Translations under genes and position numbers: made by a program
Assembly (NCBI RefSeq): GCF_019024285.1
Contig: NZ_WMKZ01000019.1
Coordinates: 1-64,000, forward strand
Direction: 5' to 3'
DNA: 64,000 nucleotides
DNA from: Alkalihalobacterium elongatum
GTDB taxonomy: Bacteria > Bacillota > Bacilli > Bacillales > Bacillaceae_F
Notes under the pieces: generated by a model
What the model saw: only the letters and a program-made list of their open reading frames with translations
Databases searched by the model: none
Told to the model about the DNA's origin: nothing
In this document: positions 18,101 through 27,158 of the stretch, piece after piece
How the letters are laid out: every line of letters starts with the position of its first letter
Position numbering within the stretch: position 1 is the stretch's first letter

Positions 18101-21100
18101 ATCATTCTCCATCCACCCGTTACAGTGATTGTTTGCTCACCGTATGTGATCGTGAATGGTGTTGCTTCTAAATCATAAGCTCCATATACTTCAACGAATT
18201 TATCATCTTTAATTGATACACGATCAATAATGACTTCGTTCCCATTACGGTCAACAATTTCTAGTTCAGATTTCAATTCTTCTTCTACTAAATCTTCTGT
18301 TTTTGTAAAACGAAGTTGTATTTTCGAGTCAGAAAGAACTTCACCAGAAAGAAGCACTGTAGGCACTGAACCAAATGGATTTGTATAAACCTGATCATCG
18401 CCATCTTTAATAAAAATTTGATTATAATCTAATAACGAAAATTTATAATCGGTCGTTTGTGCATCGGTCTTTTTATTAACAAATAGGAAGCCGATCTCTT
18501 TAGCATTATCTGTTAATTGAACATCATAATAGGCACCATACTTACCTTCACCAGCAGCATCTTGTGCTCCATTTGGCCATCCATCTGAAGGAGAAATGAC
18601 ATCTCCCCATAACCAAGTTGACCATCCTTCATATGTTTTATCTGTTCTTTCATAATGAATTCGGATCGTATCTTTTGGAAGATTTACAGGTTCTATAAGG
18701 AATACTTCATCAGATCCTTGCTTAATCCAAACTTCATTTATTTCAGGAGAGAACAGTTCTACTAGCTTGTCATCTCCGTCCTTATCTCCATTCGTCGTAT
18801 TTAATACGAGGAGACCTACTTTTTTTGCATCTTTTTTAAGTTGAATATCAACATATGCTCCGTAATCTGTACGTTGTCCTTCAATAAAAGGTGTTCCACC
18901 AGAAGGCCAATTTTCAGATGGTGAAACTACATCATGCCATAACCATAACCCTAGATTTTTATAGTTATTATCATCTCTTTGGTAATGGATACGTAAAGTG
19001 TCTTTTTCAACAGACGGAACCGTAATCTCACTTTCTCCATCCTTCTCACTAGAAGCGAGAATAAACGTCCCTCCGTCTTCTCTTCCTGGAAGCGTTAATG
19101 TTACTGTTTTATCATTTGCAACCGTAGTTGTTGTGTTATTGTAAACATCTTCTATGGTTTTTCCTGCTTTAAATGGAACAGGAATCGTTATTTCTGCAGC
19201 TTCTTTTTTTGTATTAATACCTACTAGTACTGATTGATCTTCATAACTTCTTTTAAAGATCATATAACCAGAAGCATTATTACCCTTAACTAGTTCATGA
19301 CTACCTTTTGAGAAGATTTGAGAATAGTCTCCACGAATATTTAATAGTTTTTGATAATGTTCATGAACATCGTTTCCTTCGACTTCATCCCAAGGGAAGT
19401 CGTAACGATTATCATAGCGCGGCCAATTATCTTTACCAGATAACCCAAGCTCTTCACCATAATAAATAACTGGTTGACCTTTAGATGTAATCTGAAGTGC
19501 TGCAGCTACTTTCAGCTTACTCGTATCCTGGTCATTGATCAGATGAAGGAATCCATCCTCATCGTGACTTCCTAAAAATTGCCCTAACGTCGCACTGTTG
19601 TTTATGCTGTCATTTCTATCTTTAATTCTTCTATTGACCGATTCGACTTGCCCGTTGACTAAGTCACGTGCAATATATTTAAAATCAAAGTCTAATAGAG
19701 AGTCCATCATTCCTGAATTTAAATATTGTTCTGTATATTGGTTATTAGCCCCTGCACCCCACGCTTCACCAATCATCTTAAAATCAGGTTTTGCTAGAGT
19801 TAATTCGTTCTTAAAATGCATCCATGTTGTATCTTCAACGTGCTTGACGGTATCAACACGGAAATAATCAATCGTGTTTCCTTTAGCGGTAGTCGCTTTT
19901 TGTAACCAACCTACTTGCCAATCGACAATTTGCTCACGAACTTCTGGGTCTTCTGTAATAAAATCAGGAAGTCCTGCGAGTTCACCTGTTAAAGCATCAC
20001 CGCCGCCACCATCTTGACGAAGCATGTCTGCAAACTTTTGACGGTCTTCATTTGAAGGAAAACCATTTGGCGGGTTCTTTACATTGTCATTTTCAAGTTT
20101 TAATCCATAACCTGTATGGTTTAGTACAACGTCAACCATGATCTTAATTCCACGATCACTAGCAGCGTCGATTAATTCATGAAAGTCTTCTAATGTGCCT
20201 AGATGTGGATTTAATTTTTCAAAATCCAATGCCCAGTATCCATGGTATCCGTAATATGGGATAGCTGCATTTGAGTCGTTGTACACTACATTATGGTAAA
20301 CGTTTTCAACAATCGGTGTAATCCAAATCGTATTGATCCCTAATTCATCAAGGTAATCAAGGTTTTGAGTAATTCCTTTAAAGTCCCCACCTTGGTAGGA
20401 TCCGCGGTTGTTTGGATCATAGCCATAATGATTATTGTTTGATTTATCACCATCAGCAAAGCGGTCTGTTAACATAAAGTAAATACGAGCTTCATCCCAA
20501 TCAAAGTCACCTTCGTTTGCGAACTCACAAGGCTCGATATGAACTTCTGCTTCTCCACTATGGGTATTACCGTACACATCGACTACCGTAATCGGTAACG
20601 TCTTCGTACCAGCTGAGACATTGTCTCTTACAGCAATCGTAATCGCTTTCAATTCTGGATCAATTTTTGTACGTTCTTTTCCACCTAAAGCAGAAAGGTC
20701 TACGTACATTTCTCTTATCGCTTCAAGGTTTGCCTCGTTACCCTCTTGATCTTTAACCTCTAAAGCTAGCACTGCATTTTGATTATAGTTAATAGAGCTT
20801 GGTGTTACGTCTGTCGTTACTTCTATACTGATCGACGAAAGATTAATGATTGATTTTCCATCAGCATTAGTATTTAAAGGATCCGTAATTTCTTTAGTAA
20901 CACCATTTTTTGTTACTAGATAAGTATATTCATACGTTCCTTCTTCGAGGTTTTCATAAGTAAAAATAAAGCGTTCGTTCTTTTCTTCGAAAGTCATATC
21001 GTGAACTTTTCCATCAAGCTTCACTTGTACAGCATCAATCGTATTCATTGCATCCTGTATATAAAGGTCAGCATCACGATAAAAGAAAGTTACATTTCCT

Positions 21101-22377
21101 TGTTCAATAGAAGGTGCTTGTGCGAACGGAACAGTAAAGAATTCATGCTTACCTTCTTGTACGTAAACTTTCGTCAGCTTTTCAGTTGGATTAATTTGGA
21201 TTGAACGGTCTTCATCTACATCTACGACACGCCAATCAGTGCCTTTACGTAGTTTAAAGCCCATGCTTTTTGTTGATTTTCCAACCTCAATATTAGCTGT
21301 AGCAACATCGCTTACATCATCAAAGTCGATTTGGCCATTTTTTGCACCTGTATTCCAAACCCATATATTCCAATTGTCATAATCTTTATTTTCTCTTTCA
21401 TAAACAAAACGGACAGTCGGAGGGAAATATGGATCAGCAGTAAAGTTTGGTTTCTCGTAATAGACTTGCCCTTCTCCTTGAACTAGCCATACTTCAACCT
21501 GGCTTTCCCCTTGAGGCATCTTGACTTTTCTTTCATCTTCTTGGCTTTCCCAGTTGCCAAGTCTAGTAATGACAGAAATCTCATCTTGCACAAACTTATA
21601 TGAACCTTTAGCAAACTCTCCATCTAAAGCTTGGAAATCATACGCAGCACCGTTTAATCCAGCACCGAAAATCCACATATTCCAATCCATAGGCTTGCCA
21701 TCATGACGATAGTAGTTGATGATAAACTCATTTAATCCACTAACGATCGAGATTTCTCTTTCCGAAACATACCCATCATGTTCCGCCTGAATTCTAAACG
21801 TTTTTCCAGCTTCTGCATCGCTTGCAACTGTTAAAACATTATCTACTAATTCAACACCTTCAACAGATGTTACTACTGACCAGTTTGGAGATACTTCAGA
21901 AGTTACCCCAGCCTCGTCAATAAAGCTTCCTTTGAGACTTGTTTCACTGCCTTGTTCTAAGGAACTAGGAATTTGGTCAACCACTACCCCTGGTACATAT
22001 AGGATGGAATTGCCACCTTGATTATGGGGATTCAATGGGTCTATAAAGTCACCCTCATTCCAATTTTGCGCGAATGTATATTTATATTCGTATTTATTAG
22101 GGCTTAAGTTCAACGTTGTTGAAAAAACACCATTTTGTTTTTTCATAGGAATTGCGTTTGCAATATCCCACTCGTTAATACTTCCAACCACATATAGGTT
22201 GTCCCCATCATGTTCAGCATTAAACGTAACGTTACCTGCTTTATCGACTACTGGACTCTTTAATGAGTCTTTTATTTCTGTAGTAGCAAATGCCGGAAAC
22301 GCACCAGAAAAAACACTGAAAAACATAAGAAATATTAAAAAGATAGCAATACTTCTTTGATTTTTTCTTTTTAGCAT
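15103..22377 (-). CDS. Cell-wall-anchored two-headed amylopullulanase
   Basis: A 2424-aa secreted starch enzyme. It has a signal peptide (1-31), an AMPK/CBM48-like domain (46-130), two CBM41-like domains (218-310, 320-415), another starch-binding-like domain (425-505) and an Ig-like spacer. A first GH13 alpha-amylase domain (about 628-1110) carries Asp842, Glu871 and Asp939. Two more CBM41-like repeats follow (1125-1335), then a CBM48 (about 1435-1530) and a second GH13 pullulanase domain with the type I hallmark YNWGYDP and Asp1759, Glu1788 and Asp1876. A Lys/Asp-rich linker (about 2113-2195), a further domain, and the sorting signal LPNTA (2387) + TM + RRR tail end the protein. Both active sites look intact, so alpha-1,4 and alpha-1,6 cleavage is expected. 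GGAAGGGG precedes the ATG. Two cre sites lie upstream. Confidence 0.93.
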   Translation of the reverse strand: MLKRKNQRSIAIFLIFLMFFSVFSGAFPAFATTEIKDSLKSPVVDKAGNVTFNAEHDGDNLYVVGSINEWDIANAIPMKKQNGVFSTTLNLSPNKYEYKYTFAQNWNEGDFIDPLNPHNQGGNSILYVPGVVVDQIPSSLEQGSETSLKGSFIDEAGVTSEVSPNWSVVTSVEGVELVDNVLTVASDAEAGKTFRIQAEHDGYVSEREISIVSGLNEFIINYYRHDGKPMDWNMWIFGAGLNGAAYDFQALDGEFAKGSYKFVQDEISVITRLGNWESQEDERKVKMPQGESQVEVWLVQGEGQVYYEKPNFTADPYFPPTVRFVYERENKDYDNWNIWVWNTGAKNGQIDFDDVSDVATANIEVGKSTKSMGFKLRKGTDWRVVDVDEDRSIQINPTEKLTKVYVQEGKHEFFTVPFAQAPSIEQGNVTFFYRDADLYIQDAMNTIDAVQVKLDGKVHDMTFEEKNERFIFTYENLEEGTYEYTYLVTKNGVTKEITDPLNTNADGKSIINLSSISIEVTTDVTPSSINYNQNAVLALEVKDQEGNEANLEAIREMYVDLSALGGKERTKIDPELKAITIAVRDNVSAGTKTLPITVVDVYGNTHSGEAEVHIEPCEFANEGDFDWDEARIYFMLTDRFADGDKSNNNHYGYDPNNRGSYQGGDFKGITQNLDYLDELGINTIWITPIVENVYHNVVYNDSNAAIPYYGYHGYWALDFEKLNPHLGTLEDFHELIDAASDRGIKIMVDVVLNHTGYGLKLENDNVKNPPNGFPSNEDRQKFADMLRQDGGGGDALTGELAGLPDFITEDPEVREQIVDWQVGWLQKATTAKGNTIDYFRVDTVKHVEDTTWMHFKNELTLAKPDFKMIGEAWGAGANNQYTEQYLNSGMMDSLLDFDFKYIARDLVNGQVESVNRRIKDRNDSINNSATLGQFLGSHDEDGFLHLINDQDTSKLKVAAALQITSKGQPVIYYGEELGLSGKDNWPRYDNRYDFPWDEVEGNDVHEHYQKLLNIRGDYSQIFSKGSHELVKGNNASGYMIFKRSYEDQSVLVGINTKKEAAEITIPVPFKAGKTIEDVYNNTTTTVANDKTVTLTLPGREDGGTFILASSEKDGESEITVPSVEKDTLRIHYQRDDNNYKNLGLWLWHDVVSPSENWPSGGTPFIEGQRTDYGAYVDIQLKKDAKKVGLLVLNTTNGDKDGDDKLVELFSPEINEVWIKQGSDEVFLIEPVNLPKDTIRIHYERTDKTYEGWSTWLWGDVISPSDGWPNGAQDAAGEGKYGAYYDVQLTDNAKEIGFLFVNKKTDAQTTDYKFSLLDYNQIFIKDGDDQVYTNPFGSVPTVLLSGEVLSDSKIQLRFTKTEDLVEEELKSELEIVDRNGNEVIIDRVSIKDDKFVEVYGAYDLEATPFTITYGEQTITVTGGWRMIDEMFSYEGELGATLHEDGTATLKLWSPKADNVSIVLYDSNDQFKVIKEDIPMTLGDRGVWQVTLNKDNTGLDSLRGYYYHFAITHGDETNLALDPYAKSMATWANEERGGKYPIGKAAIVDPSTIGPELDFATIEGFEKREDAIIYEVHVRDFTSDPSIEGQLNAPFGTFTALIDKLDYIEALGVTHIQLLPVMSYFWGDEWARTIREMEYSSSGNNYNWGYDPHSYFSLTGMYSKDPDDPELRIAEFKMLIDEIHSRGMGVVLDVVYNHTARVEIFEDLVPNYYHFMDADGTPRTSFGGGRLGTTHEMARRILVDSILYWVDEFKVDGFRFDMMGDHDAESIQIAYDRAKEINPNIIMIGEGWRTFVGDEGDPVMAADQDWVQHTESVGVFSDDFRNELKSGFGSEGQPRFLTGGPRNIQQIFDNVAANPHNFVATHPGDVVPYIEAHDNLTLHDVIAQSIKKDPEFHQEEIHKRIRLGNLMVLTAQGTAFIHAGQEFGRTKQFRDETSEAPYKSTYMTDENGKPFVYPYFIHDSYDSSDMINKVDWEMATNAETFPIHNLTREYTTGLIELRRSSDAFRLGTMEQVHANVSLINAPEIQEWDLTIGYKTVSSDGSEEYYVFVNADNKERTLTLSDIDLTEGKVIVDGNEAGTTEVVNPTGFELSSDHIRLDPLTAVVVKMGEGEVVDPKDPSEGDPKPAPGDTGKDKDEKPKDKDKNEKPKDKDNNKYKDKESAKDGKTKDNEKSKEKGTEKQKNNKTNTSKPNEVVAKLVVNGKKVTVPTSKVKEVRKNGTLKIDLNNSLEDVELSLDPEQIKHLRAVGGSIIISKGDLVVNIPASTFESDEEVIFTMKKLADIEKALSSVYYFNLEQGGKKIKEFAEGIELSFDVDKKEVKNPNNVKVFYWNAEENKWELIGGTYRNGVVTATVYHFSIYSVFELTEEELNENVQEVTPKAQEGQKLPNTATTIYNWLFAGLALLVAGIIAMVIQRRRVLKSVN

Positions 22378-22403
22378 TATTCTTTCCCCTTCCGCAATTT
22401 TTG

Positions 22404-22418
22404 TAAAAACGTTTGCAT
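22404..22418 (-). promoter_or_regulatory. cre-like site, proximal (amylopullulanase)
   Basis: On the minus strand ATGCAAACGTTTTTA matches the CcpA consensus WTGNAANCGNWNNCW at 14 of 15 positions. It lies 27 bp upstream of the start codon, so bound CcpA would block elongation or initiation. A LacI-family maltose regulator could also use it. Confidence 0.65.
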
Positions 22419-22467
22419 AAATTAGGAATAAAAAAAGTTAAGGAACAAAGTAAATTCCTAAACATTT

Positions 22468-22482
22468 TTGCAAACGCTTTCC
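22468..22482. promoter_or_regulatory. cre-like site, distal (amylopullulanase)
   Basis: TTGCAAACGCTTTCC matches WTGNAANCGNWNNCW at 14 of 15 positions. Its centre is 64 bp from that of the proximal site, about six helical turns. Confidence 0.65.
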
Positions 22483-22818
22483 CTAAGTAAAAAGTTACTA
22501 TGAAAATAGTTTTTTAGCAATATAAAAAAGTAATAATGTTGTATTGTTTTAGAAAATAATGTGAAATTTTCTTGATTTTTTAGGTTTTTCTTTGCCTCTA
22601 GTTGACACAATTACGTTTAAAGGTATGACTTAACACTATTACCAAATAGTTGGGTTGGTTTTTTAATTTATATTGATGTCCAATAAAGTTTAGGTTTTTT
22701 TATCTATCCTTCACCAATAAAAAATAACTTTAGTTGCACAAGATTGCGCAACTGTTTGCACGTAGCAATCACACAATATTTTTCTCACAAATCGTAGAGA
22801 AACTATTCTATAAAGAAT
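22483..22818. other. Intergenic region without a gene
   Basis: This AT-rich stretch lies between the amylopullulanase promoter region and the ygaD terminator. I see no open frame with a ribosome-binding site and no strong repeat or clear promoter in it. It presumably holds distal control sequence of the amylopullulanase gene. Confidence 0.5.
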
Positions 22819-22845
22819 AAAGGAGCTGTTAATATCAGCTCCTTT
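22819..22845 (-). terminator. Terminator of ygaD
   Basis: A perfect 10-bp stem AAAGGAGCTG / CAGCTCCTTT with a 7-nt loop, 10 bp beyond the ygaD stop and followed on the minus strand by TTTATTCTTT. Confidence 0.8.
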
Positions 22846-22855
22846 AACACTTTTT

Positions 22856-24619
22856 CTAATTCAATTGTTGGACTTCAAAAAGCCGCTTGTAACTACCGTT
22901 TTTACTCATCAACTCATCATGAGAACCAATTTCAGATATTTTTCCTTCCTCTATAACAACGATGCGATCTGCGTGTGTAATCGTAGACAGTCGATGAGCA
23001 ACAATAAATGTCGTCCGATTTTTGGCCAAGACTTCTAATGCCTCTTGAATATAATGTTCACTTTCTAAATCAAGTGCCGACGTAGCTTCATCAAAGATAA
23101 GGATCGGTGGGTTTTTCAAAAACACTCTAGCAATGGCAACACGTTGTTTTTGACCGCCAGAAAGTTTTACACCCCTTTCACCTACTTCGGTGTCGTACCC
23201 ATTCGGCAAATTCAAAATGAAATCATGAGCATTGGCAGCGATTGCTGCAGCTATTACTTCATCATCTGATGCATTCGGATTTCCCATCAAGATATTCATT
23301 TTAATTGTGTTGCTAAAAAGAATATTGTCCTGCAACACCATACCAATTTTATCTCTAATACTTTGAACTTCATAATTCCGAATATCGTGTCCATCAATTT
23401 CTATACTTCCTTCAGTGACATCGTAAAAACGAGGGATCAAGCTAATGATAGTACTTTTACCACCACCGCTCATTCCCACGAATGCGATCGTCTCTCCAGC
23501 CTTTACGTCGAGGTTAAAGTTTGATATTACCTTCGAGCTATCCTCTTCATAGCGGAAAGTTACATTCTTAAACGATATATCGCCTTTGACATATTTTAAT
23601 GGTTTCGCATTTTCCAGGTCGACAATATCATACTTCTCATCTAAAAATTCAAATACCCGATCCATTGAGGCAATCGACTGCGTTAATGTAGTTGACGAGT
23701 TAACCAGCCTTCTTAGCGGATTGTATAGTCGCTCCATATACATTACAAAAGCAACCATAGCCCCAATTTCTAAGCGGCCCGTTATGACGAAATAACCTGA
23801 AACAAGAATGACTAAAAGTGGAGCAACATCTGTTATCGTATTGACAACTGCAAATGTTTTCGCGTTCCAACGGGTATGATCAAGTGCTCTTTCTAGAAAA
23901 TGACCATTTCGTTTTGCAAACTGTTCTTTCTCATAGTTTTCTAAAGCAAAGCTCTTGATGACATTCATGCCTTGAATTCTCTCATGAAGATGACCTTGAA
24001 CTTCGGCTAACGCTTGAGAGCGCTCTCGTGTTAAGTGCCTTAAACGAGAGTAGAAAAATTTAATTGAGAAACCATAAAACGGGAACATACATATAGCAAC
24101 TAACGTTAACCACGGGCTCATTGTAAACATGATCGCCAGCGCTATTAATATAGTAAATAAATCAAGCCAAATATTCATTAATCCCGTTATTACAAAGTTT
24201 TTCGTTTGCTCCACATCATGGATCACTCGTGAAATAATTTCTCCTACTTTGCGATTAGAATAATACTTCAGACTCAGTTTTTGAATATGAGAGAAGAGTT
24301 TCTTGCGAATATCATACAAAACCTTGCTTCCAATCCACTGGGCATAGTATTGACGGAAATATTCGATAGGCGGTCGTACTACTACAAAAATGAAAAACAT
24401 AATCCCCATGAGCCAAAGTAGTTTGGTTATTTTCTCTTCCTGTAATAAGGTTTCTGCTAATACTATGTCATCAATCACATATTTTACAATTAATGGTGTC
24501 AATAGCGGTATTCCGAATTTAAAAATACCAATACAGACAGCTACTAAAACGATCTTCCAATATGGTTTTACAAATTTTAAATATCTTCTTATAGAGGTCA
24601 GACCCGATCCCCCCATCAA
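22856..24619 (-). CDS. ygaD: YgaD-like ABC exporter half-transporter (ABCB/MsbA type)
   Basis: A roughly 580-aa fused exporter with six TM helices (about residues 10-320) and a nucleotide-binding domain with Walker [10 protein letters not shown], signature LSGGQKQR, Walker [13 protein letters not shown] and switch AHRLSTI. It closely matches my memory of B. subtilis YgaD in sequence and position; it probably acts as a homodimer. The substrate is unknown. The start is uncertain: the frame opens at TTG 24619 and ATG 24616 without a ribosome-binding site, whereas the only purine-rich site (GGGGGGATC) precedes CTG 24601, which is where the YgaD N-terminus (…SIRRYL) begins. Confidence 0.88.
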   Translation of the reverse strand: MMGGSGLTSIRRYLKFVKPYWKIVLVAVCIGIFKFGIPLLTPLIVKYVIDDIVLAETLLQEEKITKLLWLMGIMFFIFVVVRPPIEYFRQYYAQWIGSKVLYDIRKKLFSHIQKLSLKYYSNRKVGEIISRVIHDVEQTKNFVITGLMNIWLDLFTILIALAIMFTMSPWLTLVAICMFPFYGFSIKFFYSRLRHLTRERSQALAEVQGHLHERIQGMNVIKSFALENYEKEQFAKRNGHFLERALDHTRWNAKTFAVVNTITDVAPLLVILVSGYFVITGRLEIGAMVAFVMYMERLYNPLRRLVNSSTTLTQSIASMDRVFEFLDEKYDIVDLENAKPLKYVKGDISFKNVTFRYEEDSSKVISNFNLDVKAGETIAFVGMSGGGKSTIISLIPRFYDVTEGSIEIDGHDIRNYEVQSIRDKIGMVLQDNILFSNTIKMNILMGNPNASDDEVIAAAIAANAHDFILNLPNGYDTEVGERGVKLSGGQKQRVAIARVFLKNPPILIFDEATSALDLESEHYIQEALEVLAKNRTTFIVAHRLSTITHADRIVVIEEGKISEIGSHDELMSKNGSYKRLFEVQQLN

Positions 24620-24713
24620 TCATTATGTATTACGTGTAACATAAAAGCGCAAGATACCTGCGCAATCATCATCACTAGTATTTACTCTTATTTGTGTGTT
24701 ATAAAAAAAAGCA

Positions 24714-24818
24714 GACTCAAATGTTAAGTATCTGTGCACCTTATAAAAGATCTATAGGGCCTACATCTTATTGATGACCCTATTATCACAATATGAGGAG
24801 TACAGATACTTATGAGTC
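24714..24818 (-). terminator. Long branched terminator-like structure downstream of ntdP
   Basis: Nested inverted repeats: GACTCA / TGAGTC outermost, AAGTATCTGT / ACAGATACTT (24726-24735, 24802-24811) next, and ATAGGG / CCCTAT (24754-24759, 24778-24783) inside. On the minus strand the structure is followed by GC and a run of T. It starts 6 bp after the ntdP stop and is about 105 nt, far longer than an ordinary terminator. Confidence 0.65.
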
Positions 24819-24823
24819 AGCCT

Positions 24824-25354
24824 CTACAGTCGGTATTGTAAAAAGCGCTCGTACCACATTTCTACAAACTGTGGTGCGAATGGTCCCTTTCTTTGATGAA
24901 TCCAAGAAATAAGCTCTTCTACATTCCGTTCTAAAATATGGTCTAGTTGGTCAGGATATTTCATCTGCTTTCGATGAACTTCATATTCATCTTCGTCTAA
25001 AAGCTTATAGGTCATATCAGGAAAAACTTTAATATCTAAATCATAGTCAATATACTTTAACGCCTCTTCATCCCAAGTAAAAGGGGAACCTAAATTGCAG
25101 TAATAGTAAATTCCGTCGGACCTGATCATACCAATTGTATTAAACCAATGATTAGCATCAAAATAACATATAGCTGGTTCACGTGTCCGCCATTGGCGAC
25201 CATCTGCTTCCTTGACTAAGATACGGTCATTACCACCAATTACTACTTTTGACGTCCCCTTAAGTACAACTGTTTCTTCCCATACGCGATGAATGAAGCC
25301 ATTATGCTTATAACTATGGATTTGAATAACGCTTCCAGTCTTGGGGAAATCCAT
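24824..25354 (-). CDS. ntdP: Nucleoside tri-/diphosphate phosphatase (DUF402, YgaC/Ntdp)
   Basis: A 176-aa DUF402 protein matching B. subtilis YgaC in length and sequence ([10 protein letters not shown] near the start, the [11 protein letters not shown] core and [20 protein letters not shown] near the end). The family hydrolyses nucleoside tri- and diphosphates with a divalent metal bound by the conserved acidic DxD-type residues. It lies upstream of ygaD on the same strand, as in B. subtilis. GAAAGGAG precedes the ATG. Confidence 0.9.
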   Translation of the reverse strand: MDFPKTGSVIQIHSYKHNGFIHRVWEETVVLKGTSKVVIGGNDRILVKEADGRQWRTREPAICYFDANHWFNTIGMIRSDGIYYYCNLGSPFTWDEEALKYIDYDLDIKVFPDMTYKLLDEDEYEVHRKQMKYPDQLDHILERNVEELISWIHQRKGPFAPQFVEMWYERFLQYRL

Positions 25355-25372
25355 AAATAACTCCTTTCTCGC

Positions 25373-25828
25373 TTACTGATTTGGACGCCGGTGTGTAACT
25401 AAACGGTCATTAGGATCGATATATAAAGGATAATCTGGCTGATCGTGGTGGATATATTCCTTAATTAGAAAGTAACTAATTCGAAATGCTGGATCACCAG
25501 GTATTACTGGGATCTCGTTCTTTTCGCTTATATATTGATCGACAGCAATTTGCACTTTATCAATTGTTTTTGCCTTTTCAGCGTCTTCAAATACTTCAAA
25601 CGTCTCTTTTGACATATAAAATTTTTGTCTCGGTATACCTTTTAAAATGCTTTTTAGTAACTTAAAGTTAATGGAGTGATCATCGTTTACTAACGAGCGC
25701 AATGAAATCCCCATCGGCATATCATTTGCACATTGCATGATAGCCTGTCTAACTTCATCAATTGACACATCAATCTCTTGGTACTGTCTTTCTTCTTCCT
25801 CCTTTTTACGTTTCTTCCTCCAGAACAT
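25373..25828 (-). CDS. Uncharacterised Bacillaceae protein, probably DUF3939 family
   Basis: A 151-aa protein with a very basic N-terminus (FWRKKRKKEEEERQ), then a soluble mixed alpha/beta sequence with KFYMSKETFEVFEDAEKAKT and a C-terminus rich in aromatic residues. There is no signal peptide or TM; the basic start could contact membrane or nucleic acid. It resembles proteins annotated DUF3939 from memory. It is 18 bp upstream of ntdP on the same strand and probably co-transcribed. Function is unknown. Confidence 0.6.
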   Translation of the reverse strand: MFWRKKRKKEEEERQYQEIDVSIDEVRQAIMQCANDMPMGISLRSLVNDDHSINFKLLKSILKGIPRQKFYMSKETFEVFEDAEKAKTIDKVQIAVDQYISEKNEIPVIPGDPAFRISYFLIKEYIHHDQPDYPLYIDPNDRLVTHRRPNQ

Positions 25829-26291
25829 GATGTTTCTCCTTCCCCTAACGAAACTGCCAATCTGAACACTTATTACGCTTCAAAAAAGTTTTATCTATAT
25901 TATTATACATTTTTCAAATTTATTTTAAAATGAATAACCTAATTATTTATTTACGGATTAACTTTTAATCGATGCATTATACCAAAATATCTTGCACTAG
26001 CTCATTATTAAAAGCTTTACTTAGGCCAGAGGAGCCAAGCTATGCTTGGTTAACTAGGCAGCAATCTATAAGGAAGGTCCTATGTTGTTGATAAAAATAA
26101 ATGTATGTATTGTTGGGGACTATTTTTGCTTTATCTCTTGATTTTGCCCATCCTTCACTTTCTCACCTATTTCTTACTTTTCCTGGTAATATTGATGCAC
26201 TTCCTTCTCTTTCTTGCCTGTTTTTCCTTTCCTTGGTAGAACTAGCATGCTTTGCTCACTTTTTTCCGCCTCTTCCCTGCCAACACAAAAA
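25829..26291. other. Gene-free region between sspE and the DUF3939-like gene
   Basis: Holds a small hairpin CCAAGC-TAT-GCTTGG (about 26033-26047) followed by TTAACTAGGCAGC and a purine stretch, which could be part of a small RNA but matches none I know. Positions 26100-26290 are strongly pyrimidine-rich on the plus strand. An 81-codon open frame there lacks a ribosome-binding site and has no recognisable family, so I do not call it. Confidence 0.4.
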
Positions 26292-26293
26292 AA

Positions 26294-26324
26294 GGCACTT
26301 TCTGAACGTCTCTCAGAAAGTGCC
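26294..26324 (-). terminator. Terminator of sspE (related to the GGCAC repeat family)
   Basis: A perfect 12-bp stem GGCACTTTCTGA / TCAGAAAGTGCC with a 7-nt loop; on the minus strand it is followed by TTTTTTTG and preceded by GACGCCAGGCAC, resembling the GGTGCCAGGCACC repeats found near 53.7, 58.8 and 62.0 kb. Confidence 0.85.
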
Positions 26325-26339
26325 TGGCGTCAATAAAGA

Positions 26340-26534
26340 TTATTGACCTTGTTGGTTTGAAGAAGCTTGTTGCTTACGTGCTGCTGATTGCTGGTTTTGC
26401 TGACGTACTTCTTGTGCATCAGTTTCACTAGCAAATTCAGTGTTGTAGCTTTGCCCTTGAGCTGAAGCAGCGTTTTGCTGTCTCACCTGTTGAGCGTTAG
26501 TTTTAGAAGCTTGGTTTTGTTGGTTGTTATTCAT
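26340..26534 (-). CDS. sspE: Gamma-type small acid-soluble spore protein
   Basis: A 64-aa Gln/Asn/Ala-rich protein with two copies of a TxAQ(E)VRQQN segment (NAQQVRQQNA and DAQEVRQQNQ) and the FASETDAQ germination-protease-type cleavage sequence, diagnostic of gamma SASP. It stores amino acids in the forespore and does not bind DNA. The start is ATG 26534, 8 nt after GGAGG. It is somewhat shorter than B. subtilis SspE (84 aa). Forespore (sigma-G) expression is expected. Confidence 0.93.
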   Translation of the reverse strand: MNNNQQNQASKTNAQQVRQQNAASAQGQSYNTEFASETDAQEVRQQNQQSAARKQQASSNQQGQ

Positions 26535-26701
26535 GAGTCTCACCTCCACAGAAGTTAATTTGTCCTGAACTTTATCATTTTATCCAAAAAATTTTTTACA
26601 AAAATATGAAATTAGACCATCAACTATTGTTCACGTTGGAAGGCATAGGACAAGTTCATCACACAAACAATATAAGTAAACAAGTTAAGGAGGCACTCTG
26701 A

Positions 26702-26923
26702 ATGTACGTAGGACGTGATATGACAGAACTCTCAATGATGTCTAAGAAAGATTGGTCCGATAAGGAATTAGCTTATTTTCATAAAAACTTACAGCAAATG
26801 ACCCCTTACTTAAATTCTGAAGGTGTTACGATCCATCGAGAAATTATTAGAGAAATTGAAGACAGAGGCGGATTTAAACAAGAAGCCGACTATGAACATG
26901 GCAGCCAAATTCATTACGATTAA
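26702..26923 (+). CDS. Small conserved soluble protein of unknown function
   Basis: A 73-aa hydrophilic protein beginning MYVGRDMTELSMM with a mostly helical, acidic remainder (HREIIREIEDRGGF). A strong AAGGAGG precedes the ATG, so it is translated. It is divergent from sspE. It may correspond to the small YfhS-type protein found near sspE/mutY in Bacillus, but I cannot confirm this. Confidence 0.7.
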   Translation: MYVGRDMTELSMMSKKDWSDKELAYFHKNLQQMTPYLNSEGVTIHREIIREIEDRGGFKQEADYEHGSQIHYD

Positions 26924-27158
26924 CTAACTTCTATATAGAGAACACATTAGATTTTTTCCTTGTGTTCTCTTACTTACCTTCCCAACTATAAAACTCCCCA
27001 AAAATTTGTTGCATTTCTTTTGTCCTTAAAATTTCGATCAACCGACCTTCAACAAAAATTCAAATTAAATTACACTTTAAAAATAAGGTTATTAAATAGG
27101 CAATTACCTTATTTTCCGTTAGAATATTCAGTAAAAGGATTTATTGGGAGGTTGAAAA

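Noticed and set aside
26101-26346. 81-codon frame on the plus strand opposite the sspE end
   Set aside because: Pyrimidine-rich low-complexity sequence, no ribosome-binding site, and it runs through the sspE terminator.
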